NCBI GenBank assembly: GCA_018816345.1
Contig: JAHIWG010000012.1
Location: 1 to 64,000, forward strand
DNA: 64,000 nt
Source: Spirochaetota bacterium
GTDB taxonomy: Bacteria > Spirochaetota > Spirochaetia > Treponematales > UBA12059
Direction of reading: 5' to 3'
Both the position numbers and the translations under genes were made by a program. Of this stretch, positions 44,637 to 53,356 are shown piece by piece; position 1 is the first letter of the stretch; each line of letters opens with the position of its first letter. The notes under the pieces are model-generated. The model did not search any database, had not been told where the DNA came from, and was given only the letters and a program-made list of their open reading frames with translations.

Positions 44637-45258
44637 CCGGGCGCGGCCGACGGGCCGGGACGAGGTCGTCAAGGCGCTCGTCGAGGCAGCCGCGGACCTC
44701 TTCTCGGAGGCCGGCGTCGACGGGGTCTCGGTCAGGCAGATAGCGGATCGCGCAGGAGTCAACCACGGTCTCGTGCACCGGCATTTCGGGTCCAAGGACG
44801 AGCTCGCGAGGCGCGTCGGCGAGTTCCTGGACGCCGAGATTCGGGACGCCGTCGGGGAGCCGGCCGATTTCATGGAGGCGATCGACCGGGCCTCGGTCGC
44901 GGCAAGGCGGGATCCGCGGCTTTGGCGCTTCATCGCCCGCCTCCTCGTCGACGGCAAGGGGGGCGTCATGCCCGAGGGCCACGGCAGCTACCTGCGAGCC
45001 CTAGCGTCGCTCGCGGAGCGAGACCAGGCGCGGGGGAAGATATCGGGCTCCGCCGACCCGCGCGAGGTAGTGTTCGCTATCGCTGCGCTCGGGCTAGGCA
45101 TCGAGATGTTCGGAGACTACCTCTCCGGCGCCATCGGCATGGGCGTTCCCGACAAGGCGGCCCTCGAGGACCGCTTCCGAGACATCGCGCTACGGGCCCT
45201 CGGCCCGGGTCCGGCGAGCCGGCCGCAGGGCGAGCCGCGCTCGGATGGCGATGAATAA
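44614..45258 (+). CDS. TetR-family transcriptional regulator
   Basis: A 214-residue repressor-type protein. The N-terminal helix-turn-helix (residues about 16-62) has the family signature AAADLFSEAGVDGVSVRQIA and VNHGLVHRHFGSKDEL. The helical ligand-binding domain follows. The gene ends two bases before a consensus promoter whose spacer is a palindrome (45268-45289), so it most likely controls the SDR genes downstream. Start at ATG 44614 overlaps the cNMP gene, suggesting coupled translation. Confidence 0.9.
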   Translation: MTDGPSPSRARPTGRDEVVKALVEAAADLFSEAGVDGVSVRQIADRAGVNHGLVHRHFGSKDELARRVGEFLDAEIRDAVGEPADFMEAIDRASVAARRDPRLWRFIARLLVDGKGGVMPEGHGSYLRALASLAERDQARGKISGSADPREVVFAIAALGLGIEMFGDYLSGAIGMGVPDKAALEDRFRDIALRALGPGPASRPQGEPRSDGDE

Positions 45259-45260
45259 AA

Positions 45261-45289
45261 TTGACAAAGCGTAGTCGCTCGACTACACT
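45261..45289 (+). promoter_or_regulatory. Consensus promoter with embedded palindromic operator
   Basis: TTGACA (45261-45266), 17-bp spacer, TACACT (45284-45289). The spacer holds gtagtcg-ct-cgactac (45271-45286), extendable to 10-bp arms with one mismatch (45268-45289). This is the size and symmetry of a TetR-family operator, and binding there would block RNA polymerase. Confidence 0.75.
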
Positions 45290-45338
45290 ACCTCCAAGCC
45301 TCCCTCCGATGCGGTCGGAGGCCGGCACGGAGGCGCGC

Positions 45339-46343
45339 ATGAACGTATTCATGGTCGGGGGCACCGGGTTCCTCGGGTACTACACGGTTAGGGAGCTCAT
45401 CGCGCGGGGGCACGCGGTATCGACGATAGCCTTGCCCCCCATGCCCGCCGAGGGTCTACTGCCCCCTCAGGTGCGCTGCAGGCTGGGGAACGTCTTCGAG
45501 CTATCCGACGACGAGATCCTCGCGATGCTCGCGGGACAGGACGGCTTCATGTACGCCGCCGGCCTGGACGACAGGGTCATCGTCGACAGGCCCGCCTACC
45601 CGAAATTCCGGGAAGCCAACGTAGATCAGTGCATGCGCCTCGTGGGCCTGGCCAGGCGCGCCGGCGTCAAGAAGGTCGTCGTCTACGGCTCGTACTTCAC
45701 CTACTGCGACAGGATGTGGCCCGAGCTGGACCTGACGGGACGGCATTGCTATATACGTAGCCGCGACGAGCAGCGAACGGCCGCGCTCGCCGCCTCGGGC
45801 GACGGCATGGAGGTCGTCGTCCTCGAGCTACCGTACATATTCGGCACCATGCCAGGCAGGAAGCCCCTCTGGACCTTCCTGGTCGATATTCTCCGAGGCA
45901 TGGGCGGGACGGTTTACTACCCGCAGAAATCCGGAGGCACCGCGATGGTCACCGTCTCCCAGGTGGCCAAGGCGGCCGCGGGAGCGCTCGAGCGCGGCGA
46001 GGGAGGGAAGTCCTACCCGATAGGCGGCGTCAACATGCCGTGGTCGGAGTTCATACCGCTCCTCCTCGAGGGCATAGGGGAAGGAGCCGGGGTCGTCCAC
46101 CTGCCGAAGCTCCTCTACAAGCTAGGCAACCTCAAGATGGTCCTTGACCATAAGAAGCACGGCAAGGAGGGGGGCCTCGATCTCATAGCGCTCGCCGAGA
46201 TCATGTACCGGGAGGCGTACATAGATCCCGAGCCGTCCATGCTGGCCCTCGGCTACGGGCACGACGACGTGAAGGCCGCGATCCGGGAGACCGTGGCCGA
46301 ATGCCTCGCGGACGGGCCGGCGGCGAGCGACGAACGGGAATAG
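45339..46343 (+). CDS. NAD(P)-dependent epimerase/dehydratase-like SDR
   Basis: A 334-residue extended SDR. The Rossmann motif VGGTGFLGYYTVRELI is at the N-terminus. VVVYGSYFTYCDR and the later QRTAALAASGDGMEVVVLEL segment take the place of the usual YxxxK region, so the catalytic Tyr/Lys pair is not obvious. Cytoplasmic; substrate unknown. CGGAGG precedes the ATG at 45339; the longer frame from 45261 would begin inside the promoter and is rejected. First gene behind the TetR-type operator, followed 34 bp later by a second SDR gene. Confidence 0.82.
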   Translation: MNVFMVGGTGFLGYYTVRELIARGHAVSTIALPPMPAEGLLPPQVRCRLGNVFELSDDEILAMLAGQDGFMYAAGLDDRVIVDRPAYPKFREANVDQCMRLVGLARRAGVKKVVVYGSYFTYCDRMWPELDLTGRHCYIRSRDEQRTAALAASGDGMEVVVLELPYIFGTMPGRKPLWTFLVDILRGMGGTVYYPQKSGGTAMVTVSQVAKAAAGALERGEGGKSYPIGGVNMPWSEFIPLLLEGIGEGAGVVHLPKLLYKLGNLKMVLDHKKHGKEGGLDLIALAEIMYREAYIDPEPSMLALGYGHDDVKAAIRETVAECLADGPAASDERE

Positions 46344-46377
46344 AGGCGAGGCCTGATGATCCGCAAAAGGAGACATG

Positions 46378-47961
46378 ATGGCGAAAGCCGGTAAGATACG
46401 CGTAGCGTTGTTTGGCGGCTCGGGAACCATGGGCTTCGAGGCGTTCAAGGCCCTATGGGCCCGCCGCGACGAGTTCGATATAGTCCTCCTCCTTCGCCCG
46501 TCGGAGAAGAATAGGCGGCTCATGGCTCCATTCGCCAGGGAGGCGAGGCTCCCCGCGCTATCGGGTCCCGGGCGGGCCGACGGCGAGGGGCTTTCCATCC
46601 AATGGGGGGACGCGGGAGCCTTCGGCGACGTCAAGGCGACGATACGCGGCGTCGACGCGGTGCTCGACGCGATGGCCTTCATATCGCCTCAGGCCGATTA
46701 CCACCCGGAGCAGGCCCGCGTAGTCAACACCGAGGGCGTCCGCAATATCGTGAGGGCCATCGAGGAGGAGCCGGAAGGGCGCGAGCGTATACGCTTCGCC
46801 TACACGGGCACGGTGGCGGAGACGGGCGACCGCATGCCCCCGATCCACTGGGGCCGAGTCGGGGACCCCTTGAAGCCGTCGATCTACGACTTCTACGCCG
46901 CTACCAAGATAGCCGGCGAGCGCGCGGTGCTCGAGTCGGGCATACGGCACTGGGTGAGCCTGCGCATGACCTATATCATGCCGGTCGACTACGCCGACTA
47001 CATGAGCCTCATGGACCCTATAATGTTCCATATGCCGCTCGCGTCGTGCATGGAGAACGTATCGAGCCGCGACGCGGGCTTCGGGCTCGTCAACTGCCTC
47101 GACGTGCCGCCTGAATCCGATTTCTGGCGCCGGGCCTACAATATGGGCGGAGGGCCGGGCATGCGCATCACGGCCTACGACTACCAGAACAAGGCGCTCG
47201 CCTGCAACGGCATTTCGGGCATCAAGGCGGTAGCCGAGCGCAAGTGGTTCGCGCTCGGCAATTTCCACATGCAGTACTTCGAGGATTCGCCGGAGCTGGA
47301 GCGGTACCTGCATTTCTGGCGCGACGACTACGACAGCTGGGAGCGCGCGCTCTTCAAGGATACGCCCCTGGCCATGCGCGCCGTAGCGTTCCTGGCCAAG
47401 CGGCTCCCAGGCTTCCGAGCCAGGGTCGAGGCCGAGACGCGCAAGCGGCTCGGGGCTATGGCCGAGCGGCATAAGAACGGCACCGCGTACTGGGCCGCCC
47501 ACGGCAACGAGAAACGCATAGAGGCGTTCTACGGGAGCCGGGCTGCGTACGATGCAATCCCGGGCTGGGACGCTCCCCTCCCCGAGATGAAATCGGGCGA
47601 CGGCCCCGTGGAGAAGAGGCTCTCTCACGGCTACGACGAGTCTAAAGCTAGGCTCGACATAAGCGACCTACGCGGCGCGGCGGCGTTCCGAGGCGGGTCG
47701 TGCCTATCAGGATCATGGACGGGCGACCTGTACGAGGCGGTCGAATGGGAGTGCGCCTTCGGCCACAGGTTCTCGATGAAGCCGTATACCGCGCTCAAGG
47801 CGGGGCATTGGTGCCCCGAGTGCGAGGGGCCTCCGTGGCGCTACCACGAGATCGCCGCTCGGAACCCTTTTTTCGCTCAGGTGTGGACGCCCCTGCACGC
47901 GGCGACCGAGGACCGCGTCTACGAGGAGGCGGACATAGCCGACATAGCCGGCGCCGACTAG
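46378..47961 (+). CDS. SDR-family protein with a C-terminal zinc ribbon
   Basis: A 527-residue protein. Residues 1-300 are an extended SDR with FGGSGTMGFEAFKAL as NAD(P)-binding loop and FYAATKIAGERAV as the YxxxK catalytic motif. Residues about 300-440 are a helical linker (RARVEAETRKRLGAMAERHK). Residues 455-485 form a zinc-ribbon-like element: ECAFGHRF (Cys459, His463) and WCPEC (Cys479, Cys482), resembling the GH/CPxC ribbons of DUF4379-type domains. An SDR joined to such a ribbon is unusual. AAAGGAG fits ATG 46378 better than 46375. Confidence 0.8.
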   Translation: MAKAGKIRVALFGGSGTMGFEAFKALWARRDEFDIVLLLRPSEKNRRLMAPFAREARLPALSGPGRADGEGLSIQWGDAGAFGDVKATIRGVDAVLDAMAFISPQADYHPEQARVVNTEGVRNIVRAIEEEPEGRERIRFAYTGTVAETGDRMPPIHWGRVGDPLKPSIYDFYAATKIAGERAVLESGIRHWVSLRMTYIMPVDYADYMSLMDPIMFHMPLASCMENVSSRDAGFGLVNCLDVPPESDFWRRAYNMGGGPGMRITAYDYQNKALACNGISGIKAVAERKWFALGNFHMQYFEDSPELERYLHFWRDDYDSWERALFKDTPLAMRAVAFLAKRLPGFRARVEAETRKRLGAMAERHKNGTAYWAAHGNEKRIEAFYGSRAAYDAIPGWDAPLPEMKSGDGPVEKRLSHGYDESKARLDISDLRGAAAFRGGSCLSGSWTGDLYEAVEWECAFGHRFSMKPYTALKAGHWCPECEGPPWRYHEIAARNPFFAQVWTPLHAATEDRVYEEADIADIAGAD

Positions 47962-48019
47962 GCCGGGGGCGAGGCCCGGTGGCCCGGGCCCGTCCTTTTC
48001 AGCCGGCGCCTATCTGCTA

Positions 48020-48025
48020 TATACT
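48020..48025 (+). promoter_or_regulatory. -10 element giving a near-leaderless ubiD transcript
   Basis: TATACT ends 9 nt before the ubiD ATG and no Shine-Dalgarno is present. Transcription would begin within a few bases of the start codon. Confidence 0.45.
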
Positions 48026-48034
48026 CTTTTCGAT

Positions 48035-49495
48035 ATGGCGTACAAGGACTTGCAGGACTTCATGGCCGCCCTCGAGAAGAAGGGCGAACTAAGGCGGATA
48101 TCGGTCGAGGTCGATCCCGAGCTCGAGATCACGGAGATAGCCGATCGCGTCATGCGCTCGCCCGGCGGCGGCCCCGCCCTCCTGTTCGAGAAGGTGAAGG
48201 GCTCTGCCTACCCGCTGCTCATCAACGCGATGGGTAGCGAGGCGCGCATGGCGCTGGCCTTCGGGGCGGCCAGCCTCGACGAGAAGGCGGCGGAGATCGA
48301 GGGCCTCATAGCCTGGGCGTGGAAGCAGCTCCGCGGCTTCAACCTGCTCACGGCCGTCCCCGAGGCGCTGCCCAAGCTACCCGTCGCGCTCAGCCTCTTC
48401 CCGAGGCGGATAGCCCGGCCCAAGTGCCAGGAGGTCAAGGACGACTCGGCCGGCTTCGACAGCCTGCCGGTACTCAAGTGCTGGCCCCTGGACGGCGGAC
48501 GGTTCCTAACCCTGCCGCTCGTATGCACGCGCGACCCCGAGACCGGCGCGCAGAACGTAGGCATGTACCGCATGCAGGTCTACGACGACAGGACCGCGGG
48601 CATGCACTGGCACCTCCACAAGGACGGCGCGCATTTCTTCCAGAAGTATAAGGAGCTCGGGCGGCGCATGCCCGTCGCGGTCGCCCTCGGCTGCGACCCG
48701 GCGGTTACCTACGCGTCGACCGCTCCCCTGCCCGAGGGCGTCTGGGAGATGCTGTTCGCCGGCTTCCTGCGAGGCAAGCCCGCGGACATAGCCAAGGCCA
48801 CCATGAGCGACCTGGACGTGCCGGCCGACGCGGAATTCGTGCTCGAGGGCTACGTCGACCCGACGGAGACCAGGACCGAGGGGCCCTTCGGCGACCATAC
48901 GGGCTTCTACTCGCTCGAGGACGAGTATCCCGTCTTCCACCTGGAACGCATAACCAGGCGCAGGAAGCCCGTCTACCCGGCCACGATAGTCGGCATCCCT
49001 CCCAAGGAAGACTGCTGGATGGCCAAGGCTACCGAGCGGCTGTTCCTGCCGCTCCTCAAGCAGATGTGCCCCGAGATCGTGGACCTATCCATGCCGCTCG
49101 AGGGCGTATTCCACAACTGCGTCATCGTGTCTATAAAGAAGCGCTTCCCCGGGCAGGCCCGCAAGGTGATGAACTTCATGTGGGGCATGGGCCAGATGAT
49201 GTACACGAAGCTGATCGTCGTGGTCGACGACGACGTGAGGCCGTCCGACGTCTCGACGGTAGCGTGGCGGGCCTTCAACAACATCGACGCCAAGCGCGAC
49301 CTCGTCTTCTCGGACGGCCCGCTTGACGCCCTCGACCACTCTTCTCCCCTGCCGCGCTACGGCACGAGGCTCGGCATCGACGCGACGCGCAAGGGCCCCG
49401 AGGAAGGGCATACGAGGCCGTGGCCCGCCCCGCTCGCGATGGACGAGCGCGTCAAGAGCCTAGTCGACGGGCGATGGGACCAGTATGGCCTCTGA
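48035..49495 (+). CDS. ubiD: UbiD-family decarboxylase
   Basis: A prenylated-FMN-dependent decarboxylase of aromatic or alpha,beta-unsaturated acids. The 486-residue length is typical. Landmarks: NVGMYRMQVYDDRTAGMHWH (prFMN/Mn region), VALGCDPAVTYASTAPLP, and the catalytic EGPFGDHTGFY (Glu282), followed by NFMWGMGQMMYTKLIVVVDD. With the UbiA-like and UbiX genes downstream it most resembles the decarboxylase set of quinone (menaquinone/futalosine or ubiquinone-like) synthesis. The precise substrate is inferred only. Overlaps the UbiA gene by 11 bp. Confidence 0.92.
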   Translation: MAYKDLQDFMAALEKKGELRRISVEVDPELEITEIADRVMRSPGGGPALLFEKVKGSAYPLLINAMGSEARMALAFGAASLDEKAAEIEGLIAWAWKQLRGFNLLTAVPEALPKLPVALSLFPRRIARPKCQEVKDDSAGFDSLPVLKCWPLDGGRFLTLPLVCTRDPETGAQNVGMYRMQVYDDRTAGMHWHLHKDGAHFFQKYKELGRRMPVAVALGCDPAVTYASTAPLPEGVWEMLFAGFLRGKPADIAKATMSDLDVPADAEFVLEGYVDPTETRTEGPFGDHTGFYSLEDEYPVFHLERITRRRKPVYPATIVGIPPKEDCWMAKATERLFLPLLKQMCPEIVDLSMPLEGVFHNCVIVSIKKRFPGQARKVMNFMWGMGQMMYTKLIVVVDDDVRPSDVSTVAWRAFNNIDAKRDLVFSDGPLDALDHSSPLPRYGTRLGIDATRKGPEEGHTRPWPAPLAMDERVKSLVDGRWDQYGL

Positions 49496-50444
49496 GGCCG
49501 GCGCTCCCGGGGCCGGCGCCACTCGGGCCGGCGATTCGAAGCCCGGAGCGAAGCCGAGCGCGCGGTTAGGCCAGGGGGTGAGCCGGAGGCTCGGCCGGCG
49601 GCTCGGCATGATAGGCGACGCGGTGATAGTCAGGCATACGCTGTTCTCCCTGCCGTTCGCGCTGGTCGCCATACTGCTGGAGACCGGGGGGCGCCTCCAG
49701 CCGCGGCCGCTGCTCCTCATCGTGCTCGCGGCGGCCTCGGCCCGCAACGCCGCCAACGCGCTCAACCGCGTCGTCGACGCCGAGATAGACGCCAGGAACC
49801 CGAGGACCGCAGGGAGGCACCTGCCTACCGGCAGGCTGTCCAAGCGCGAGCTATTGGCATTCGCGGGCGTCATGATAGCCCTGCTGGTCGCGTCCGCGTT
49901 CATGCTCAACTGGCTATGCGTGGCCCTCCTGCCGGTCGCCGCGGTCCTGGTCGGCGGCTACTCGTATACGAAGCACTTCACGTGGCTCTGCCACTACTGG
50001 CTCGGCGTCGCCTGCGCCGCCGCCCCGATGGGCGCCTTCGTCGCGCTCGCCGGCCGCTTCGAATTCAGGTATTTCGTCCTGGCGGGCGCCGTCGCGCTAT
50101 GGGTCGCGGGCTTCGATATACTCTACGCGCTCCAGGATATAGACTTCGACAGGCGGGAAGGCGTCAGGTCGATCCCGGCGCGGTTCGGGGCCCCCGGAGC
50201 GCGGGCCGTATCGGCGCTATCCCACGCGGGCACCGTGGCGGGCCTGGCCGCCCTGCCGCTGTTCTGGGACCTATCATGGGCCTACGGGGCCGGCGTCGCT
50301 ATAGCGGCCGCGCTACTGATCGCCGAGCACGTCGTCGTACGGGGCGGCACCGAGCGCCACGTACGCATCGCCAGCTATTCTATCAACGAGGTGCTGCCGC
50401 TCGTCATGCTCGCGGCGACGGCCCTCGACGTCTATCTTCTGTAA
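49485..50444 (+). CDS. UbiA-like polyprenyltransferase
   Basis: A 319-residue inner-membrane prenyltransferase that attaches a polyprenyl chain to an aromatic acceptor. Both Asp-rich motifs are present: [20 protein letters not shown] and [18 protein letters not shown], among about eight hydrophobic segments. [13 protein letters not shown] is common in the menaquinone (MqnP-like) branch. The first about 40 residues are a non-conserved extension rich in Gly/Ala/Arg. Start overlaps ubiD. Confidence 0.9.
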   Translation: MASEAGAPGAGATRAGDSKPGAKPSARLGQGVSRRLGRRLGMIGDAVIVRHTLFSLPFALVAILLETGGRLQPRPLLLIVLAAASARNAANALNRVVDAEIDARNPRTAGRHLPTGRLSKRELLAFAGVMIALLVASAFMLNWLCVALLPVAAVLVGGYSYTKHFTWLCHYWLGVACAAAPMGAFVALAGRFEFRYFVLAGAVALWVAGFDILYALQDIDFDRREGVRSIPARFGAPGARAVSALSHAGTVAGLAALPLFWDLSWAYGAGVAIAAALLIAEHVVVRGGTERHVRIASYSINEVLPLVMLAATALDVYLL

Positions 50445-50454
50445 AGGAGACGGC

Positions 50455-51030
50455 ATGGGACGGTACCTAGTATGCGTCACGGGCGCGAGCGGCTCCGCCT
50501 ACGGCAGGCGGACGCTCGAGGCGCTCATCGACGCCGGCCACGAGGTCCACGCCGTCTTCTCGGCCTGGGGCGAGCGGGTCTTCGAGACGGAGACCGGGCT
50601 CGCGGCGGACGCGTGGCTCTCGGGCCTCGGCCTTACGCCGGAACGGCGCTATGCCTCGGGCGACATGGCGGCGCCGCCCTCGTCGGGCTCGTGGCGCCTC
50701 GACGGCACCGTCATCGTCCCCTGCTCGATGAGTACCGTCGGAGCCGTAGCCTCCGGAGCGACGACCAACCTGATCCACCGCGCCGCGGCGGTCGCGCTCA
50801 AGGAAGGCCGGCGCCTCGTCGTCGTGCCCCGCGAGACGCCGTGGTCGCTCGTCGACCTGCGCAACATGACGAGCCTCGCGGAGGCCGGGGCCGCCATCCT
50901 TCCCGCGTGCCCGGGCTTCTACCACGCGCCTACGAGCATCGAGGAGCTCGTCGACTTCGTCGCCGGGAAGATACTCGACAGGCTCGGGGTAGAGCACGAG
51001 CTGTACGCCAGGTGGGCGGGCGGCAGTTAG
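50455..51030 (+). CDS. ubiX: UbiX-type flavin prenyltransferase
   Basis: Makes prenylated FMN, the cofactor of UbiD, from FMN and dimethylallyl phosphate. The 191-residue protein has the FMN-binding [10 protein letters not shown], the [15 protein letters not shown] segment, the catalytic [13 protein letters not shown] and [26 protein letters not shown] precedes the ATG 10 bp after the UbiA gene stop. Its presence next to ubiD supports a functional prFMN-dependent decarboxylase. Confidence 0.95.
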   Translation: MGRYLVCVTGASGSAYGRRTLEALIDAGHEVHAVFSAWGERVFETETGLAADAWLSGLGLTPERRYASGDMAAPPSSGSWRLDGTVIVPCSMSTVGAVASGATTNLIHRAAAVALKEGRRLVVVPRETPWSLVDLRNMTSLAEAGAAILPACPGFYHAPTSIEELVDFVAGKILDRLGVEHELYARWAGGS

Positions 51031-51255
51031 CGCGGAAGGCGCCTCGGTATCGTTTCTATAAGAGGCAATCTATAAATTATACACTGCTATTTTAGTATGG
51101 TATTATACATTAGCGCGTAGTATAATCTGAATATCGGGAAGCGGGCTTCGCCCGGGCCGTCTCGAAAAAAATGAATCAATATTACTCGCTCGATTAAAAA
51201 CCTATTCGATGAGGCTTCTATTTCCCGTCTCGGCGGCAAACGGAGGAGGTACGTC
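51031..51255. other. AT-rich promoter region of the surface-protein operon
   Basis: No gene. The segment is locally AT-rich and contains a perfect TATAAT at 51121-51126, about 130 bp before the next start codon, plus other TA-rich words (tataaattatac, tattatac). A small hairpin (cgggc/gcccg near 51147) follows. Confidence 0.45.
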
Positions 51256-53352
51256 ATGCGCAGGTTGATCGCGCTATCCATCGCCGCGCTCGCGCTCTCC
51301 CAAGCGAGCTTCGGCCAGAACGCGGAGAACTTCTCCATCCACGTACGACCCGGCGCTGAAATACCCCTAGGACCGAAGAGCGCCCTCTTCGACGAGACCG
51401 CCATCTATACCGTGGGCGGATCGGCGAGCGTCGTCGGGCAATATATCTTCCCCGAGCTGCCGTTCCTCTACGCGGAAGGCCTCGTCGACGCCGGCCTGCA
51501 CCCTACCCAGGCCCAGGACTCCCTGGCCATAGCCTCCGCGGGCATGGGCATCGGAGTGGACCTCCGGGTCGCCGATAGGATGAGCCTCCAACTCGGGGCG
51601 GTAGGCGGCGCGAGCCTCGGCTTCTTCGGCGCCGCCGAGCCGGCCGGGAACCCTTACCTCGGAGGCAGCGTCTCGGCCAACTGGGACCTGAGCCCGGGCT
51701 TCGCCCTTTCGGCGGGAGGCACGTACCGGTACCACGTGGGCTGGGACGAGTCGGCGAGCGCCTTCGCCGACCTGTACCAGGGGATGAGCGTCTGGGCCGG
51801 CGCGATACTCCGTTTCAAGCCCGACTCGGGCAGGCAGAAGCTGAGGATCACCGACGTGAAGACCCAGCCGCTCTTCCCGGTATTCTTCGGATACTACGAG
51901 CATAACCCGTTCGGGAGCCTGGTCCTCCACAACCTCGAGAACAGCGCGATAACCAACGTCGACGTATCGTTCTACGTAGGCGAGTACATGGAACAGCCGA
52001 TGCTGACCGCCAGCTACCCCTCCCTGGCCAGGAAGCAGAGCGTCGAGGTACCCATCAAGGCCCTATTCACGAGCAGGCTGATGAACCTGACGGAGAGCGC
52101 CAAGGTAGCGACGGAGATAAGGATCGCCTACACCTACCTTGGCGAGCGCTTCTCTTATACCCACCCTCTGACGGTCACGGTGCTGGATAGGAACAGCATG
52201 ACCTGGGACGACGACCGCAAGGCCGCGTCCTTCGTGACTCCGCGAGACCCGACGGTGCTGATATTCTCCAAGAATACCGCGGGCCTGGTCCGGGACCAGG
52301 GGAACAATCCCCTCAACCTTAACTTCCGCATAGCGATGGGCATCTTCGAGGCGCTCAGGCTATACGGCATGAACTACGTGATCGATCCACAGTCCTCCTT
52401 CATAGAGGCCTCGCAGGACGAGCTTTTCCTCGACTATCTCCAGTTCCCCTCGCAGACCCTCATCTATCGGGCCGGCGATTGCGACGACCTCTCCATACTC
52501 TTCTCCGCCCTCCTCGAGTCCGTGGGCATCGAGACCGCGTTCATCACGGTCCCCGGCCATATATTCATGGCCTTCTCCCTGGGCATCACCGAGGCGGAAG
52601 CCAGGAAATCGTTCACCAGCGCGAGCGACTTCATATACAAGGACGACAAGGCCTGGATCCCGATAGAGGTGACGATAGTCCAGGAAGGCTTCCTGAAGGC
52701 GTACAAGACCGCGACGAAGCAATGGAAGGAGGCCGTAAGCAAGGACGTAGCCGGCTTCTTCCCCATACATAGCGCGTGGCAGACCTACCAGCCCGTAGGG
52801 TTCTCCGGGGGGAGCCTCTCCCTGCTCTTCCCGTCCGCGGACTCGGTCATACAGAGCTACAAGACCAACCTGGACGCCTTCGTGGCCCAGGAGATACAGA
52901 CGAAGGTGGAGAGCTTCGAGTCGACGATAAGGCGAGGGGGCGACAGGGCCTCAATCAGGAACAGCTTCGGGATACTCTACGCCAAGTACGGGCTCTTCAA
53001 GGAAGCCGAGGCCCAGTTCAAGTCGGCCCTCAAGCTGGATAAGAAGGCGTACAACGCGATGATCAACCTCGCCAACCTCTTCTTCCTGCAGGAGCGGATG
53101 GATGACGCTCTGGAGTGGTACCGCGCCGCCTACGAGATTGTGCCGAATAACGAGCTCGTCCTCGCAGGCCTCGCCAGGGCGGAATTCGAGAACGAGGACT
53201 ATAAGGCCTCCCAGGACCATTACGCCAAGCTGAGCGCGCTCAATCCCAGGATCGCCAAGGAATACGCGTACCTGGGCTCGACGTCGACCTCGATCGTCCG
53301 GGCCTCGGTCGCCAGGGATAAGGGCGAGACGTTCTGGGACGAGGAGGAATAG
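51256..53352 (+). CDS. Exported transglutaminase-like protein with barrel-like N-terminus and TPR C-terminus
   Basis: A 698-residue protein with a signal peptide (ends near ASFGQ, residue 21). Residues about 25-195 look like amphipathic beta strands of an outer-membrane barrel. Residues about 215-320 resemble an Ig-like domain. Residues about 360-480 are a transglutaminase-like cysteine-protease fold with Cys409 (RAGDCDDLS), His435 (VPGHIFMAF) and Glu471 (WIPIEV) where Asp is usual. About 566-668 form three TPRs. GGAGGT precedes the ATG. Only 4 bp separate it from the giant lipoprotein gene, which may be its partner or substrate. Confidence 0.75.
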   Translation: MRRLIALSIAALALSQASFGQNAENFSIHVRPGAEIPLGPKSALFDETAIYTVGGSASVVGQYIFPELPFLYAEGLVDAGLHPTQAQDSLAIASAGMGIGVDLRVADRMSLQLGAVGGASLGFFGAAEPAGNPYLGGSVSANWDLSPGFALSAGGTYRYHVGWDESASAFADLYQGMSVWAGAILRFKPDSGRQKLRITDVKTQPLFPVFFGYYEHNPFGSLVLHNLENSAITNVDVSFYVGEYMEQPMLTASYPSLARKQSVEVPIKALFTSRLMNLTESAKVATEIRIAYTYLGERFSYTHPLTVTVLDRNSMTWDDDRKAASFVTPRDPTVLIFSKNTAGLVRDQGNNPLNLNFRIAMGIFEALRLYGMNYVIDPQSSFIEASQDELFLDYLQFPSQTLIYRAGDCDDLSILFSALLESVGIETAFITVPGHIFMAFSLGITEAEARKSFTSASDFIYKDDKAWIPIEVTIVQEGFLKAYKTATKQWKEAVSKDVAGFFPIHSAWQTYQPVGFSGGSLSLLFPSADSVIQSYKTNLDAFVAQEIQTKVESFESTIRRGGDRASIRNSFGILYAKYGLFKEAEAQFKSALKLDKKAYNAMINLANLFFLQERMDDALEWYRAAYEIVPNNELVLAGLARAEFENEDYKASQDHYAKLSALNPRIAKEYAYLGSTSTSIVRASVARDKGETFWDEEE

Positions 53353-53356
53353 CATC

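Noticed and set aside
45261-45338. Upstream start for the first SDR gene
   Set aside because: It would begin at the -35 box of the promoter; CGGAGG and the Rossmann motif both support the ATG at 45339.
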